The notes under the pieces are model-generated. The model was not told the DNA's origin and did not search any database. It saw nothing but the letters and a program-made list of their open reading frames with translations. A program made the position numbers and the translations under genes. Shown in pieces: positions 1 to 9,593 of a DNA stretch of 52,611 bases. Position 1 is the first letter of the stretch, and every line of letters begins with the position of its first letter. This stretch comes from Syntrophus sp. (in: bacteria) (lineage in GTDB: Bacteria; Desulfobacterota; Syntrophorhabdia; Syntrophorhabdales; Syntrophorhabdaceae), in NCBI GenBank assembly GCA_013824645.1, contig PNOF01000013.1:1-52611 (forward strand), given 5' to 3'.

Positions 1-141
1 GATGGTTCCTCCATAATGTATCCAAATCGATAATAAATTATATCACACGGTTGTCGTCCACGTCGAGAAAAGGGCAAACCACTTATGAGATGGGAATGGG
101 AAATGGCATAGGTAAAAGCAACGCGGAACTCAAAACAAACC

Positions 142-408
142 CTATTTGTATACATTGCCCCTGAAATCTATTCTATCAATGAAAATTATATGTTTGTCAA
201 AATCAATTTTTAGTATCATTCTGATCTTGCCCACTCTAACTCTGTGATACCCCTTCCACGCCCCTTTCAGCTTCTTGACATCAAGATTCTCCGTCTGTCC
301 ATGTGCATAATTGATAATCTTCTTTACCAATGCAAGGACCTTATCGTCCGTTATCCGTTCTTGTTCGGCAAAGCTGGTTGCCTGTTTGCTGAGCTTAATC
401 TGCCACAC
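142..408 (-). CDS. RelE/ParE-family toxin of a type II toxin-antitoxin pair
   Basis: This 88-residue basic protein has the layout of RelE/ParE mRNA-interferase or gyrase toxins. A helical N-terminal half is followed by the block VKKLKGAWKGYHRVRVGKIR and a C-terminal strand pair ending RIDFRGNVYK. In the family, the conserved basic and aromatic residues near the C-terminus contact RNA or the target; here they are the R-x-R-x-G-K-I-R run and the final Arg and Tyr. The gene starts 4 bases after the stop of the antitoxin gene at 413-622, so the two are probably co-transcribed, antitoxin first. Which RelE or ParE activity it has cannot be told from the sequence. Confidence 0.8.
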   Translation of the reverse strand: MWQIKLSKQATSFAEQERITDDKVLALVKKIINYAHGQTENLDVKKLKGAWKGYHRVRVGKIRMILKIDFDKHIIFIDRIDFRGNVYK

Positions 409-412
409 GATA

Positions 413-622
413 TCACTCTTGCAGCATCAGTGTTTTTCCTATTTGTTTCGATGGTTTCTGATATGTTTTATCTATTTCTTTTTGTTCTTCATCGGAAACA
501 TATGGAGCTATTAGCAGGTAAAGTTTGGCCATTTCTTCTTCCATGGCATCCTTCACGGCATCCTTCACGGCATCCCTCACGATTTTCCTGAATTTGTTTT
601 CACTCAATGCTTCAAGGTTCAT
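413..622 (-). CDS. Small acidic/helical antitoxin partner of the upstream-transcribed pair
   Basis: This 69-residue protein lies directly before the RelE/ParE toxin gene and is assigned as its antitoxin by position and size. It begins MNLEALSENKFRKIV and then carries VKDA repeats (DAVKDAVKDAMEEEM) encoded by three tandem 12-bp units at 545-580. The C-terminal half is charged and probably unstructured until bound to toxin. I do not recognise a classical DNA-binding fold (RHH, AbrB or Phd), so autoregulation is not evident. The function is inferred from context rather than from a family match. Confidence 0.65.
   Translation of the reverse strand: MNLEALSENKFRKIVRDAVKDAVKDAMEEEMAKLYLLIAPYVSDEEQKEIDKTYQKPSKQIGKTLMLQE
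545..580. repeat. Three tandem 12-bp repeats inside the antitoxin gene
   Basis: The unit GGCATCCTTCAC occurs at 545-556 and 557-568, and with one change (GGCATCCCTCAC) at 569-580. On the coding (minus) strand each unit adds four residues (VKDA-type), so copy-number change would lengthen the antitoxin helix without breaking the frame. Confidence 0.9.
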
Positions 623-714
623 ATGGTTCCTCCTTGCTCATACATCAATATATAACATATCTCTGTTTAACCTGACACGAACAACTTCACGACTTCTTCT
701 ATCACGAATGGTTA

Positions 715-756
715 CAGGCTGCAGGTTGCAAGTTCCAGGTCACGGGTCTCAAGCCG
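715..756. repeat. Degenerate 7-bp-period repeat in an intergenic gap
   Basis: The stretch reads as successive heptamers caggctg, caggttg, caagttc, caggtca, cgggtct, caagccg, all starting CA or CG with GGT/GTT in the middle. It lies in the 225-base gap between the two toxin-antitoxin pairs. No gene is visible in this gap. Confidence 0.5.
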
Positions 757-847
757 GAAATTGAATAACGAGTAAGAGAAAACGCTAACTTTTCTTTGTC
801 ACAAACAGTTCGAGCCACTTAAGACCGGAAATTGTGAACAGAAAGGG

Positions 848-1117
848 TTAGTATACTTCCTCGTGACCGCCAATATCGATGAGCAATACTTCGTTCTCCT
901 CCAGAAATGCAAATATGATACGAACATCATAATCTACACTGAAGGCCCATAACCCCTGAAGTTTACCTGTTAATTTGTGTGTCCTCAACTGTTTATTAAA
1001 AGGATCTGCAGAAAATAGCTTCATTGACTTTACAAATTTCTTTTTGAGATCATTATCGTTTCTGAGCTTTTTACGATATGCTTTCTTGAAACCATTGTCC
1101 CAGACAATGTTAATCAT
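848..1117 (-). CDS. YafQ/RelE-like mRNA interferase toxin
   Basis: This 89-residue protein has the YafQ/RelE architecture. An N-terminal segment (WDNGFKKAYRKK) and two helices rich in Lys are followed by the conserved core LRTHKLTGKLQGLWAFSVDY, then DVRIIFAF and a C-terminal GGHEEVY. The family's catalytic His and basic residues are matched by H47 and K48 of the THKL motif, by R66 of DVRI and by H85 of GGHEE. The start codon lies inside the end of the antitoxin gene (8-base overlap with 1110-1325), which implies translational coupling. The fit to the YafQ subgroup is good. Confidence 0.85.
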   Translation of the reverse strand: MINIVWDNGFKKAYRKKLRNDNDLKKKFVKSMKLFSADPFNKQLRTHKLTGKLQGLWAFSVDYDVRIIFAFLEENEVLLIDIGGHEEVY

Positions 1118-1325
1118 TTTCGAGGTCCTTTAACAAATCCTCGCCTGACCCCTTTTTTGTCTTGCCTTTTTTGAGATTCGACACTGCCTCTTTCGCTCTA
1201 CCGACGATTCTTTCTCTTTTCGCTTCAATGAGTTGTTTCCGTATTAATTCGACAGCATATTCTCTATCCTCGAAAGGAAGCTCGTTAAAATCTTCGATTA
1301 ATCTATTTAATGATGTGGTTTCCAT
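1110..1325 (-). CDS. Antitoxin of the YafQ-like pair
   Basis: This 71-residue charged protein begins METTSLNRLIEDFNELPFEDREYAVELI, a helical dimerisation-type N-terminus common in antitoxins paired with YafQ/RelE toxins. It continues into a Lys-rich and acidic tail (KKGKTKKGSGEDLLKDLEND) likely to wrap the toxin. Its 3' end overlaps the toxin gene by 8 bases. A strong ribosome site (aaaggagg) lies about 12 bases before the ATG, separated from it by a perfect 12-bp palindrome. Antitoxin assignment rests on partner and layout. Confidence 0.75.
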   Translation of the reverse strand: METTSLNRLIEDFNELPFEDREYAVELIRKQLIEAKRERIVGRAKEAVSNLKKGKTKKGSGEDLLKDLEND

Positions 1326-1326
1326 T

Positions 1327-1338
1327 GTTTTATAAAAC
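1327..1338. promoter_or_regulatory. Perfect 12-bp palindrome between RBS and start of the antitoxin gene, possible operator
   Basis: GTTTTATAAAAC is a perfect palindrome placed between the GGAGG ribosome site and the ATG of the antitoxin gene. Type II antitoxins commonly bind palindromes at their own promoter or leader. This is a candidate operator only; AT-rich palindromes of this length also occur by chance. Confidence 0.35.
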
Positions 1339-1459
1339 CTCCTTTCATGTTTTCACTTCTAAGCATAGTTTAGCATAAAACGGAAATAGAGGGCACCGGA
1401 ACACACAAATTGCTTTTTGAGTTTCCTGCACACTTTGCGCTATGCACTGAGTGTGTAAT

Positions 1460-2758
1460 TTAAGCTCTGTATACGAGGGGGTGCTTTGCCGTTATGATAT
1501 GCCTCGTGTCAACTACCGGTATACCGAATGAGAGAAAGTCTACGGCACGGTATTCATCGTGCGCCGTGGCAATAAGGAGCATGTCAAATCCTTTTGTGAT
1601 TTCGACAGATTTCCGACCGGCAAACTTCGCATATTCCCTCGTCATCCTGACAATCGGGATATAGGGATCATTATAGGAAACGATGGCCCCCATCTCTTCA
1701 AGTTTATCCATGAGCCGGTAGGAGGGCGACTCTCTATCGTCATCTACATTAGCCTTGTAGGCAAGTCCTAACATAAGGATTTTAGTGCCCTTGACAGGTT
1801 TCCCGACCTCGTTCAGCGCCTCAGCCACTTTAGATACCACGTAGTCGGGCATGTTCGTATTGATCTCGCCGGCAAGCTCGATAAAGCGGGTAACAAAATC
1901 ATACTCGCGGGCCTTCCAGGTAAGGTAAAAGGGATCAATGGGAATGCAGTGACCTCCCAGGCCCGGTCCGGGATAGAATGCCTGAAAACCGAAAGGTTTT
2001 GTCTTCGCCGCTTCTATGACCTCCCAAACATCAATACCCATTTTATCGAACAATACTTTCAGCTCATTGACGAGGGCGATATTAACGGAGCGATAAATGT
2101 TTTCCAGAAGCTTCGTTGCCTCTGCCACCTTCGGGGAGGAGACGGGCACGGTCCTGTCCACCACCGTGTCGTAGAGGGCTTTTGCTGCCGCCAGACATCC
2201 TTCGGTATAGCCGCCAACAACCTTTGGTGTCGTTCTGAGGCTGAAGCTGCCATTATTGGGATCTTCTCTCTCCGGTGAAAAAGCGAGGTGGAAGTCTTTT
2301 CCCGCTTTGAAACCGGTCTTTTCGAGTACAGCCCTCATATCCTCATCGGTTGTCCCCGGATACGTCGTTGATTCAAGAATAACGAGCTGTCCTTTCTTTA
2401 AATACTGCGCGATTGTTTCTGTCGTCTTCATCACGTAGGAAAGGTCGGGCTCTCTGTACTTGTTGAGCGGTGTCGGCACGCAGATGAGGATACAATCCAT
2501 ATTTGTAAGGCCGGAAAAGTCTGTTGTTGCATGAAAGCGGGGTTGTGTCGCCGAAGCGGCAAAAAGGGGTGAGACATCAATATGCTTGATGTAGCCTTTT
2601 CCCTCGTTGAGGAGGCGGACCTTTTCGGGGTCGATATCAAAGCCCGTCACTGAAAATCCCTGTTTGTGAAACTCGATGATAAGCGGAAGGCCTACGTAAC
2701 CAAGGCCGATTACACCGATTGCGGCCATTCTTTTACTGATAGTGTCGATAAGGTTCAT
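1460..2758 (-). CDS. wbpA: UDP-N-acetyl-D-glucosamine 6-dehydrogenase-like nucleotide-sugar dehydrogenase
   Basis: This 432-residue protein belongs to the UDP-glucose/GDP-mannose dehydrogenase family. It carries the N-terminal NAD-binding motif GVIGLGYVGLPL, the central SFSPER-type segment (AFSPEREDPNN), the catalytic Cys block GPGLGGHCIPIDPFY and the C-terminal UDP-binding domain (LGLAYKANVDDDRESPS). The ILESTTYPGTT and SPEREDP segments are typical of the WbpA/TviB group, which oxidises UDP-GlcNAc (or GalNAc) to the uronic acid, rather than of UDP-glucose dehydrogenases. A good ribosome site (aaggaag) precedes the ATG. It is the last gene of the minus-strand polysaccharide cluster. Exact substrate is inferred. 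Confidence 0.85.
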   Translation of the reverse strand: MNLIDTISKRMAAIGVIGLGYVGLPLIIEFHKQGFSVTGFDIDPEKVRLLNEGKGYIKHIDVSPLFAASATQPRFHATTDFSGLTNMDCILICVPTPLNKYREPDLSYVMKTTETIAQYLKKGQLVILESTTYPGTTDEDMRAVLEKTGFKAGKDFHLAFSPEREDPNNGSFSLRTTPKVVGGYTEGCLAAAKALYDTVVDRTVPVSSPKVAEATKLLENIYRSVNIALVNELKVLFDKMGIDVWEVIEAAKTKPFGFQAFYPGPGLGGHCIPIDPFYLTWKAREYDFVTRFIELAGEINTNMPDYVVSKVAEALNEVGKPVKGTKILMLGLAYKANVDDDRESPSYRLMDKLEEMGAIVSYNDPYIPIVRMTREYAKFAGRKSVEITKGFDMLLIATAHDEYRAVDFLSFGIPVVDTRHIITAKHPLVYRA

Positions 2759-2829
2759 TTATTTCTTCCTTTTATGTTGATTGGTGTGCGATTCGGGCCT
2801 CGAGGGTCCCCTGTCTTTCTCGTCCGCGC

Positions 2830-3447
2830 TTACCTATAATTGTTTTGGGGAAAAAATCTGTAGACCATAAACCACGCTATTTTCAAATATTCTCCCGTAA
2901 CAAATTTCAAATCGCGGCCGTTGAGAAACCACAGACCGCCTTTATACTCTTCAAAACGGCTTGGAACAAAGGTTAACTGATAGTCATTCGTGCCAAATAC
3001 TTGTTTCGCGATAATGCTGATCCTTCTCATGTGATAGGGGGAACTCACAAATATTGCCGATTTGAACCCTGCTTTGTCTATCATCTTTTTCGCTTCCAAC
3101 ACCTCTATGTGAGTGTCCTCAAAGTATTTCGGATACTGCAGGGCACTGGCAGCGCCCCCGCGGGCTTTGGCTGTATCGGGCCGCAGTTTGGGCTCGCCCG
3201 GCTGACCTGTAAATAATCCCGCATCGGAAACCTTCCCATAAGCAGGGATAATCAGATACCGGGCGTATCCGTCTTCGATGAGCTTGAATGCTTCCTCTTT
3301 TCTGGGTGTAAATTTGGAACCTAAAAAGAGGACAATGGAATCAGATTTTACTGGCTTATGGGTATAAACAAGGTAGTGCGGCGCATAGAAGGCTATGGCG
3401 CCAATAATCATTATGAGTAAAATAGTCGGTAATATGAACCGTTTCAT
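2830..3447 (-). CDS. YdcF/ElyC/SanA-family (DUF218) membrane-anchored protein
   Basis: The ATG at 3447 gives a 205-residue protein that opens with a single hydrophobic anchor (MKRFILPTILLIMIIGAIAF). A DUF218 domain follows, with DSIVLFLGSKFTPRKEEAFKLIEDG, LIIPAYG and the late segment AIFVSSPYHMRRISIIAKQVF. Members of this family are linked to envelope and exopolysaccharide maintenance. A longer reading frame upstream (to 3549) exists but would add an unlikely N-terminus and overlap the neighbouring gene. It sits within the polysaccharide cluster, consistent with an envelope role. The biochemical activity is not known. Confidence 0.75.
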   Translation of the reverse strand: MKRFILPTILLIMIIGAIAFYAPHYLVYTHKPVKSDSIVLFLGSKFTPRKEEAFKLIEDGYARYLIIPAYGKVSDAGLFTGQPGEPKLRPDTAKARGGAASALQYPKYFEDTHIEVLEAKKMIDKAGFKSAIFVSSPYHMRRISIIAKQVFGTNDYQLTFVPSRFEEYKGGLWFLNGRDLKFVTGEYLKIAWFMVYRFFPQNNYR

Positions 3448-3508
3448 AGGGGTAATCGGGAATGGGTGATCGACTGCACGAGGGAAGAGGGAAGAACCTT
3501 TTTGATGC

Positions 3509-3964
3509 TTATATAGAAAAACGCCTGATTTCAGCTTTTTCGTTTGCAAAGTTTATTAAAAGACCGATTTTGTAACCCGTGGCCTTGAGGCAATTGATTA
3601 ATTGCGTTTCGCGTATTCTGTCCAGCTCGTCTACCATGGTGATATCGAGAATGATCTGGTCGTCAACAATGATGTGTGCGTAATATTCGCCCACCGAGGT
3701 ACCTTTGTACCAAACCTTCAAGCGTACATTGCTTCTTGCCTTCAATTTTTCTTCTTTCAGTTCGGCCATCAGCGCGTTTTGATAGACCGTTTCTATAAAC
3801 CCGCTTCCCAGTTCCCTGCTCACTTCGAATATGGCACGGTTGATCTTTCTGATAACATCACCGCTGGTATCTATTGTTTCTTCGGAAGACCCGGCAGCGT
3901 TCTTCGTCCGGGAGTTTATCTCGGCCAGTATCTCGTCGCCTGCATTAAATTGATTACGGTTCAT
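3509..3964 (-). CDS. GxxExxY-type protein
   Basis: This 151-residue protein contains the signature GSGFIETVYQNAL (GxGxxExxY) near residue 55 and the later run YYAHIIVDDQIILDI that marks the GxxExxY family (PF13366). These proteins are common single-copy genes in environmental bacteria, often lying inside surface-polysaccharide clusters. Their function is unsettled; a nuclease-like fold has been suggested. The first 35 residues are less conserved and the start may lie downstream. It lies between the GDP-fucose synthase gene and the YdcF-like gene on the same strand, consistent with co-transcription but not with a defined step in sugar synthesis. Confidence 0.75.
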   Translation of the reverse strand: MNRNQFNAGDEILAEINSRTKNAAGSSEETIDTSGDVIRKINRAIFEVSRELGSGFIETVYQNALMAELKEEKLKARSNVRLKVWYKGTSVGEYYAHIIVDDQIILDITMVDELDRIRETQLINCLKATGYKIGLLINFANEKAEIRRFSI

Positions 3965-4017
3965 AATATCTTTTAGCCTCCCGATTTCATCTTTCCTCTA
4001 ATCAGTATTCACTGTTT

Positions 4018-5124
4018 TTAATGGGCGTTGCAATACCATTCGATGGTCTTTTCGAGTCCTTCTTTCAGGGCCGTTTTTGCCTTGAAAGAAAATTCTTTAT
4101 AAGCCCTTGTCGTGTCGAGCATCCTACGGGGCTGACCATCCGGTTTTTCGGCATCAAAAAGAACTGTACCCCTAAACTCCATCAATTCTATAAGCAACTC
4201 AACGAGGTCTTTGATGGAAATCTCAAAACCGGCGCCGATGTTGACGGGCTCACTTTTGTTATATTTTTCGGTAGCCATGACTATCGCTTCTGCAGCATCC
4301 TCCACATAAAAAAACTCCCGCGTGGCCTTCCCTGTGCCCCAGATGGACACCACAACATCACTGGACAGTGATGTTGAATTTGAGATTTGAGATTTGAGAT
4401 TTGAGACCTTGAACGGTTTTTCATCGGCTTGAATACCAAAACCAGCCAGGTGCCGGTGGATTGCATCGACAGACCTTGAACTCTTTATGACATTTCCGAA
4501 AATCGCCAAATCACGAAGGATACCATCATAATCTCCCCGGGCAAGAAGCCCTGCAAGGTAAAACTTTCTGATTAACGCAGGGATTACGTGTGATGACCTG
4601 AAATCGAAATTATCACCGGGACCATAAAGGTTAACGGGGAGCAGGAAGATCGAATTGAATCCATACTGCTGCCGATAAGCCTGTGACTGGACAAGCATCA
4701 TCTTCTTCGCAAGCCCGTAGGGCGCGTTTGTTTCTTCGGGATAGCCATCCCATATCTGGTCCTCGTGGAAGGGAACGGGGGTAAATTTTGGATAGGCACA
4801 GATCGTCCCGAGAGCAACAAACTTGTCAATACCTTTTGCGTAGCCCTCATGGAGAAGCTGTGTTCCCATCATGGCATTTTCATAAAAAAGCGATGCCGGG
4901 TTCTCACTATTAAAACCGATACCGCCGACTTTTGCGGCAAGGTGGATTACAATATCCGGTTTTGTTTCCCGGTACATTTTTCTGACGTCGCCTAACCGGA
5001 CAAGGTTGTATTCCGGCAGATCGGCAATTGCGAGATTTTTACAACCACGCTTCTTGAGATTGTCGATAAGATGTTTACCAAGGAAGCCTTTTCCGCCTGT
5101 AATCGTAATCCTTTTATTTCGCAT
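4018..5124 (-). CDS. fcl: GDP-L-fucose synthase, long form with a repeat-derived insert
   Basis: This NADPH-dependent epimerase-reductase makes GDP-L-fucose from the keto-deoxy intermediate supplied by Gmd, encoded just upstream. It shows [11 protein letters not shown] (Rossmann loop), HLAAKVGGI, the catalytic YGLAKKM motif and [16 protein letters not shown]. The ATG at 5124 gives 368 residues; an in-frame GTG at 5148 is a second possible start. The usual length is about 310-320; the extra residues lie around positions 190-255. Part resembles an insert known in longer family members, and part ([13 protein letters not shown]) is encoded by the heptamer repeat at 4382-4402. The active-site segments on both sides remain in frame, so the enzyme is probably functional. 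Confidence 0.88.
   Translation of the reverse strand: MRNKRITITGGKGFLGKHLIDNLKKRGCKNLAIADLPEYNLVRLGDVRKMYRETKPDIVIHLAAKVGGIGFNSENPASLFYENAMMGTQLLHEGYAKGIDKFVALGTICAYPKFTPVPFHEDQIWDGYPEETNAPYGLAKKMMLVQSQAYRQQYGFNSIFLLPVNLYGPGDNFDFRSSHVIPALIRKFYLAGLLARGDYDGILRDLAIFGNVIKSSRSVDAIHRHLAGFGIQADEKPFKVSNLKSQISNSTSLSSDVVVSIWGTGKATREFFYVEDAAEAIVMATEKYNKSEPVNIGAGFEISIKDLVELLIELMEFRGTVLFDAEKPDGQPRRMLDTTRAYKEFSFKAKTALKEGLEKTIEWYCNAH
4382..4402. repeat. Heptanucleotide repeat (GAGATTT)x3 inside the GDP-fucose synthase gene
   Basis: GAGATTT occurs three times head to tail (4382-4388, 4389-4395, 4396-4402), flanked by the partial units gaattt on the left and gagacct on the right. Three heptamers equal seven codons (NLKSQIS on the coding strand). 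Any copy change not in a multiple of three would frameshift the gene. Confidence 0.9.
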
Positions 5125-5204
5125 ATCCGAGCTCAAAGTAAACTCCACTCTCTCTGTATTTTTTTAAATAACCTATGAAGCCTTTTAAAAAAACTAGAAC
5201 ATCT

Positions 5205-6230
5205 TTATGCTATCCGGGCATCCACTGTATGCCCTGCATCAACAAGGGTTTTTTCTTTACGGGCAATCTCTCCGTCGGCTTCGATCATCATGTCAACAAG
5301 CTGCTCGAAACCAACTTTCGGGGTCCAACCGAGCGCTTTTTGGGCTTTCGAAGCATCGCCGAGAAGAACATCAACCTCTGTGGGGCGAAAATATTTTCGG
5401 TCAACATCAACATATTCTTTATAATCCAGGTCAAGTTTTTCAAAAACCTTCTCGGCGAACTCACGCACCGAATGGGTTTCTCCCGTTGCTATTACATAAT
5501 CATCCGGCTTTTCCTGCTGGAGCATAAGCCACATGGCTTCAACATAATCACCGGCAAACCCCCAGTCCCTCTTTGCGTCGAGGTTGCCAAGATAGAGCTT
5601 TTTCTGGAGCCCAAGTTTAATACGGGTTGCGGCCCGGGTAATCTTGCGCGTCACAAAAGTCTCACCGCGACGGGGAGATTCGTGGTTGAAAAGTATCCCG
5701 TTAGAGGCAAAGATGTTGTATGCCTGCCGGTAGTTCCTGGCTATAAAATAGGCGTAGACCTTGGCGGCCGCATAGGGGCTCTGTGGCTGGAAGGGAGTGG
5801 TCTCGCTTTGAGGAGGAGGCGCGGCCCCGAACATTTCACTTGAAGAAGCCTGATAAAATTTTGTTTTGATTCCTGTTTTGCGTATCGCTTCAAGGAGTCT
5901 AACAGTCCCGAGCCCCGTAACGTCTGCAGTATATTCAGGCATATCAAAACTGACCCTTACATGGCTCTGGGCGCCGAGGTGGTATATCTCTTCGGGCCTT
6001 ATGTCGTGGAGAAGGTCTGTCAGCTGTCCTGATACACTTAAATCACCAAAATATAAGAAGATTTTTGCGGCCGGGTCGTGGATATCACGGTAGAGGTGGT
6101 CTATTCTATCCGTATTGAAGGTGCTGGCACGACGGATAAGTCCGTGCACTTCGTAATCCTTGGACAGGAGAAGTTCCGCAAGATATGAACCATCCTGGCC
6201 GGTAATACCCGTAATCAATGCTTTTTTCAT
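5205..6230 (-). CDS. gmd: GDP-mannose 4,6-dehydratase
   Basis: This is the first step from GDP-mannose towards GDP-fucose and related deoxysugars. The ATG at 6230, preceded by aaggag, gives 341 residues beginning [20 protein letters not shown], the hallmark start of Gmd. Further motifs are [15 protein letters not shown] (GDP-mannose/NADP contact), [20 protein letters not shown], the catalytic [12 protein letters not shown] (Tyr-x3-Lys) and [16 protein letters not shown]. It lies directly upstream of the GDP-fucose synthase gene on the same strand, making a complete GDP-L-fucose branch. A frame extension upstream of 6230 has no support. Confidence 0.95.
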   Translation of the reverse strand: MKKALITGITGQDGSYLAELLLSKDYEVHGLIRRASTFNTDRIDHLYRDIHDPAAKIFLYFGDLSVSGQLTDLLHDIRPEEIYHLGAQSHVRVSFDMPEYTADVTGLGTVRLLEAIRKTGIKTKFYQASSSEMFGAAPPPQSETTPFQPQSPYAAAKVYAYFIARNYRQAYNIFASNGILFNHESPRRGETFVTRKITRAATRIKLGLQKKLYLGNLDAKRDWGFAGDYVEAMWLMLQQEKPDDYVIATGETHSVREFAEKVFEKLDLDYKEYVDVDRKYFRPTEVDVLLGDASKAQKALGWTPKVGFEQLVDMMIEADGEIARKEKTLVDAGHTVDARIA

Positions 6231-6348
6231 GATACTCTCCTTAGATAAAACAGTTCTACGTTCGATGTTACAATGGAGCGCGTCCCACGTATCATGCCCC
6301 ATGTCACATGGTTATTTCAACATTGTAACCTTAAACCTTGCACGGTCT

Positions 6349-7755
<1,407 letters not shown>

Positions 7756-8241
7756 ATGAAAAAGGATGTAACTATATGTTTTCGTACCAGTGAAGATCTC
7801 CGGGCTTCCTTAGATAAGGTAGCTGCTGGCGAGAGAAGATCGTTATCATCAATTATCGAAACGGTACTCTATGATTATTTGAAGGAAAAAAAAGAGCTGC
7901 GAAGCTTGAAAAGCGAGAAACGTATTTATGGGAGGAGAGAAGTTTCTCTCCCGGCCTTTGTTTACAAGAGAGGTTTAGGGGAATCGGCATTGCAGACCGG
8001 CACAATCCTGGATCTTTCGCTTGGCGGGCTGCGCGTCTCAGTCCCTCAGGAATACGATGTACAGCAAGAAGGTGAATTCGACACAATTTTCACCATACCA
8101 AATGAAAAAATGCCCGTCAAAATGAAGTGTTCCGTCAAAGGGGTCCTTGATGGAACGGACAATACAAGAGAAATACTTGCTGCCTTTGTTGACGGCGATT
8201 TTCTGGGGTACCAGAAATTACACGGGTATCTTAAGAATTAG
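7756..8241 (+). CDS. Ribbon-helix-helix / PilZ fusion protein
   Basis: The ATG at 7756 has a good ribosome site (gaggtg, 7 bases before) and gives 161 residues. Residues about 4-45 (VTICFRTSEDLRASLDKV, then RRSLSSIIETVLYDYLKEK) match a ribbon-helix-helix DNA-binding domain of the Arc/CopG type. Residues about 50-150 form a PilZ domain with the c-di-GMP-binding elements RIYGRREV (Arg-rich start) and DLSLGGLRVSV (D/N-x-S-x-x-G). No membrane segment is present. The combination predicts a transcription factor whose DNA binding responds to c-di-GMP; this is inference from domains. The gene stands alone, divergent from the polysaccharide cluster, which is a plausible target. Confidence 0.8.
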   Translation: MKKDVTICFRTSEDLRASLDKVAAGERRSLSSIIETVLYDYLKEKKELRSLKSEKRIYGRREVSLPAFVYKRGLGESALQTGTILDLSLGGLRVSVPQEYDVQQEGEFDTIFTIPNEKMPVKMKCSVKGVLDGTDNTREILAAFVDGDFLGYQKLHGYLKN

Positions 8242-8267
8242 GATATACGCCAAGCTTGTCTTAAGGG

Positions 8268-9593
8268 TTATCTCATTACGTCCCCAAGGTAGCGCTTTAA
8301 AAAGGTAAGCCGCTCTTCAGTAAAACCATCCCAGGCAAAGGGGAAAAGGGCGTTATTCTGGTAGAGGGCATCTTCCTTTATCGGGTATCGTGCGTCAAGG
8401 TAATACTTTTCAAACATGGCAGTATGGGGTATGGGTGTATATTCTGCAATATAAGGCCTTGCCCCTGATTGGAGCACATAATCGATAGTGTCTTTAATGT
8501 CCTCCCACTTCTGGGTCGGAAGTCCGGCCAGTATGTAAACATGGAGGTCATCTCTGCTGAAGCCTGCCTTTCTGAGGGACTTCAATGCCTTTCCAAAGCT
8601 TCCTGAATCTACTTTGCCCCCTGTTTCTTTCTGCACAGCAGGATTCATTGATTCAAGACCGATCCTCACCTCCCGAAAACCAGCGTTGACGAGCAATAGA
8701 GCTAGTTCGTCATCGATGAATGCGGCGTTGATGGCATTGGGATTGTATATATCCAACCGGAAGGGGAGCTGCCCGATGCTTTTTAAAAGGGGTTTGGCGT
8801 AGCGTTCTTTTTTGTATAAAAAGCTGTCGTCGTAGAGAACAAACTTCTCCACACCCCTGTTGTGCCAGAAGCAGATCTCATCAATGACGGATACCGGGCT
8901 TCTCCTTATGATCTCCGGATACATGTATGGTGTTGCACAATAGGTACACTTGAAGGCACATCCAAGAGAGGTGAGGATAGGAACAAAAGCCCTGTTATCA
9001 TATAAATCGTAACAGGGGTAGGGGATCGCATCGAGGTCGTCCATGGAAGGTTTGTATGAAAGTGAAATCGAAAAAGTCTCTTCTATAAAAGAATAAAACC
9101 GTACCATTTCATTGCTTTTCACAATTAAATCTGCTTTTTTGAGTGTTTCGCGGGCCAAATCCTCACAGAGGGTGGGGTATATGCCGCCTACAATAATCTT
9201 TGCCTGCGGAAAGGCTTCTTTCGCTATCTCAATAACCTCTCTTGTACCGGGATACCAGTATGTCATGATAGATGTAACAAGAACAAGGTCCGGTTTGTCC
9301 ATCTCTGAAAAACGGTTTTTTAACTCCTGTGGTGAAATACCATACCGCCTGAACTGTTTTTTGACGTCTTTCAGGGCAGCGGGTTTTGTCACTTTTTCTT
9401 TGAAAAATGGCGCCCTTCCGTCCTCTTTGCGTTTCTCTTCCCTTACCTTCATACAGTCAATAAGATCTACCTCAAACCCGTTCTTCCTGAGAATGCTTCC
9501 CACATAGAGAAGTCCCAGGGGGCTTGACCAGAAGCTGTATGCTGCAAAATCATATATGTAGGGATTGACGAGGAGGGTTTTTAACCGTTTCAT
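8268..9593 (-). CDS. Radical SAM protein with N-terminal B12-binding-like domain
   Basis: The ATG at 9593 overlaps the stop of the rhomboid gene by ATGA and gives 441 residues. Residues 1-170 resemble a cobalamin-binding Rossmann domain (TLLVNPYIYDF, VLVTSIMTYWYPG, IIVGGIYPTL) but lack the DxHxxG base-off histidine motif. The radical SAM core has the 4Fe-4S motif C212-x3-C216-x2-C219 (LGCAFKCTYC), then LYDDSFLY and RIGLESMNP. This class includes methyltransferases and enzymes acting on lipids, hopanoids or tetrapyrroles; the substrate here is unknown. Translational coupling to a rhomboid protease is its only functional context. Confidence 0.85.
   Translation of the reverse strand: MKRLKTLLVNPYIYDFAAYSFWSSPLGLLYVGSILRKNGFEVDLIDCMKVREEKRKEDGRAPFFKEKVTKPAALKDVKKQFRRYGISPQELKNRFSEMDKPDLVLVTSIMTYWYPGTREVIEIAKEAFPQAKIIVGGIYPTLCEDLARETLKKADLIVKSNEMVRFYSFIEETFSISLSYKPSMDDLDAIPYPCYDLYDNRAFVPILTSLGCAFKCTYCATPYMYPEIIRRSPVSVIDEICFWHNRGVEKFVLYDDSFLYKKERYAKPLLKSIGQLPFRLDIYNPNAINAAFIDDELALLLVNAGFREVRIGLESMNPAVQKETGGKVDSGSFGKALKSLRKAGFSRDDLHVYILAGLPTQKWEDIKDTIDYVLQSGARPYIAEYTPIPHTAMFEKYYLDARYPIKEDALYQNNALFPFAWDGFTEERLTFLKRYLGDVMR

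Noticed and set aside
545-580. 12-bp tandem repeat considered as a CRISPR or iteron array
   Set aside because: Only three units without spacers, lying inside a small gene; it is an in-frame coding repeat.
5175-5843. Plus-strand frame of 222 codons overlapping gmd
   Set aside because: Antisense to Gmd active-site motifs; no independent support.
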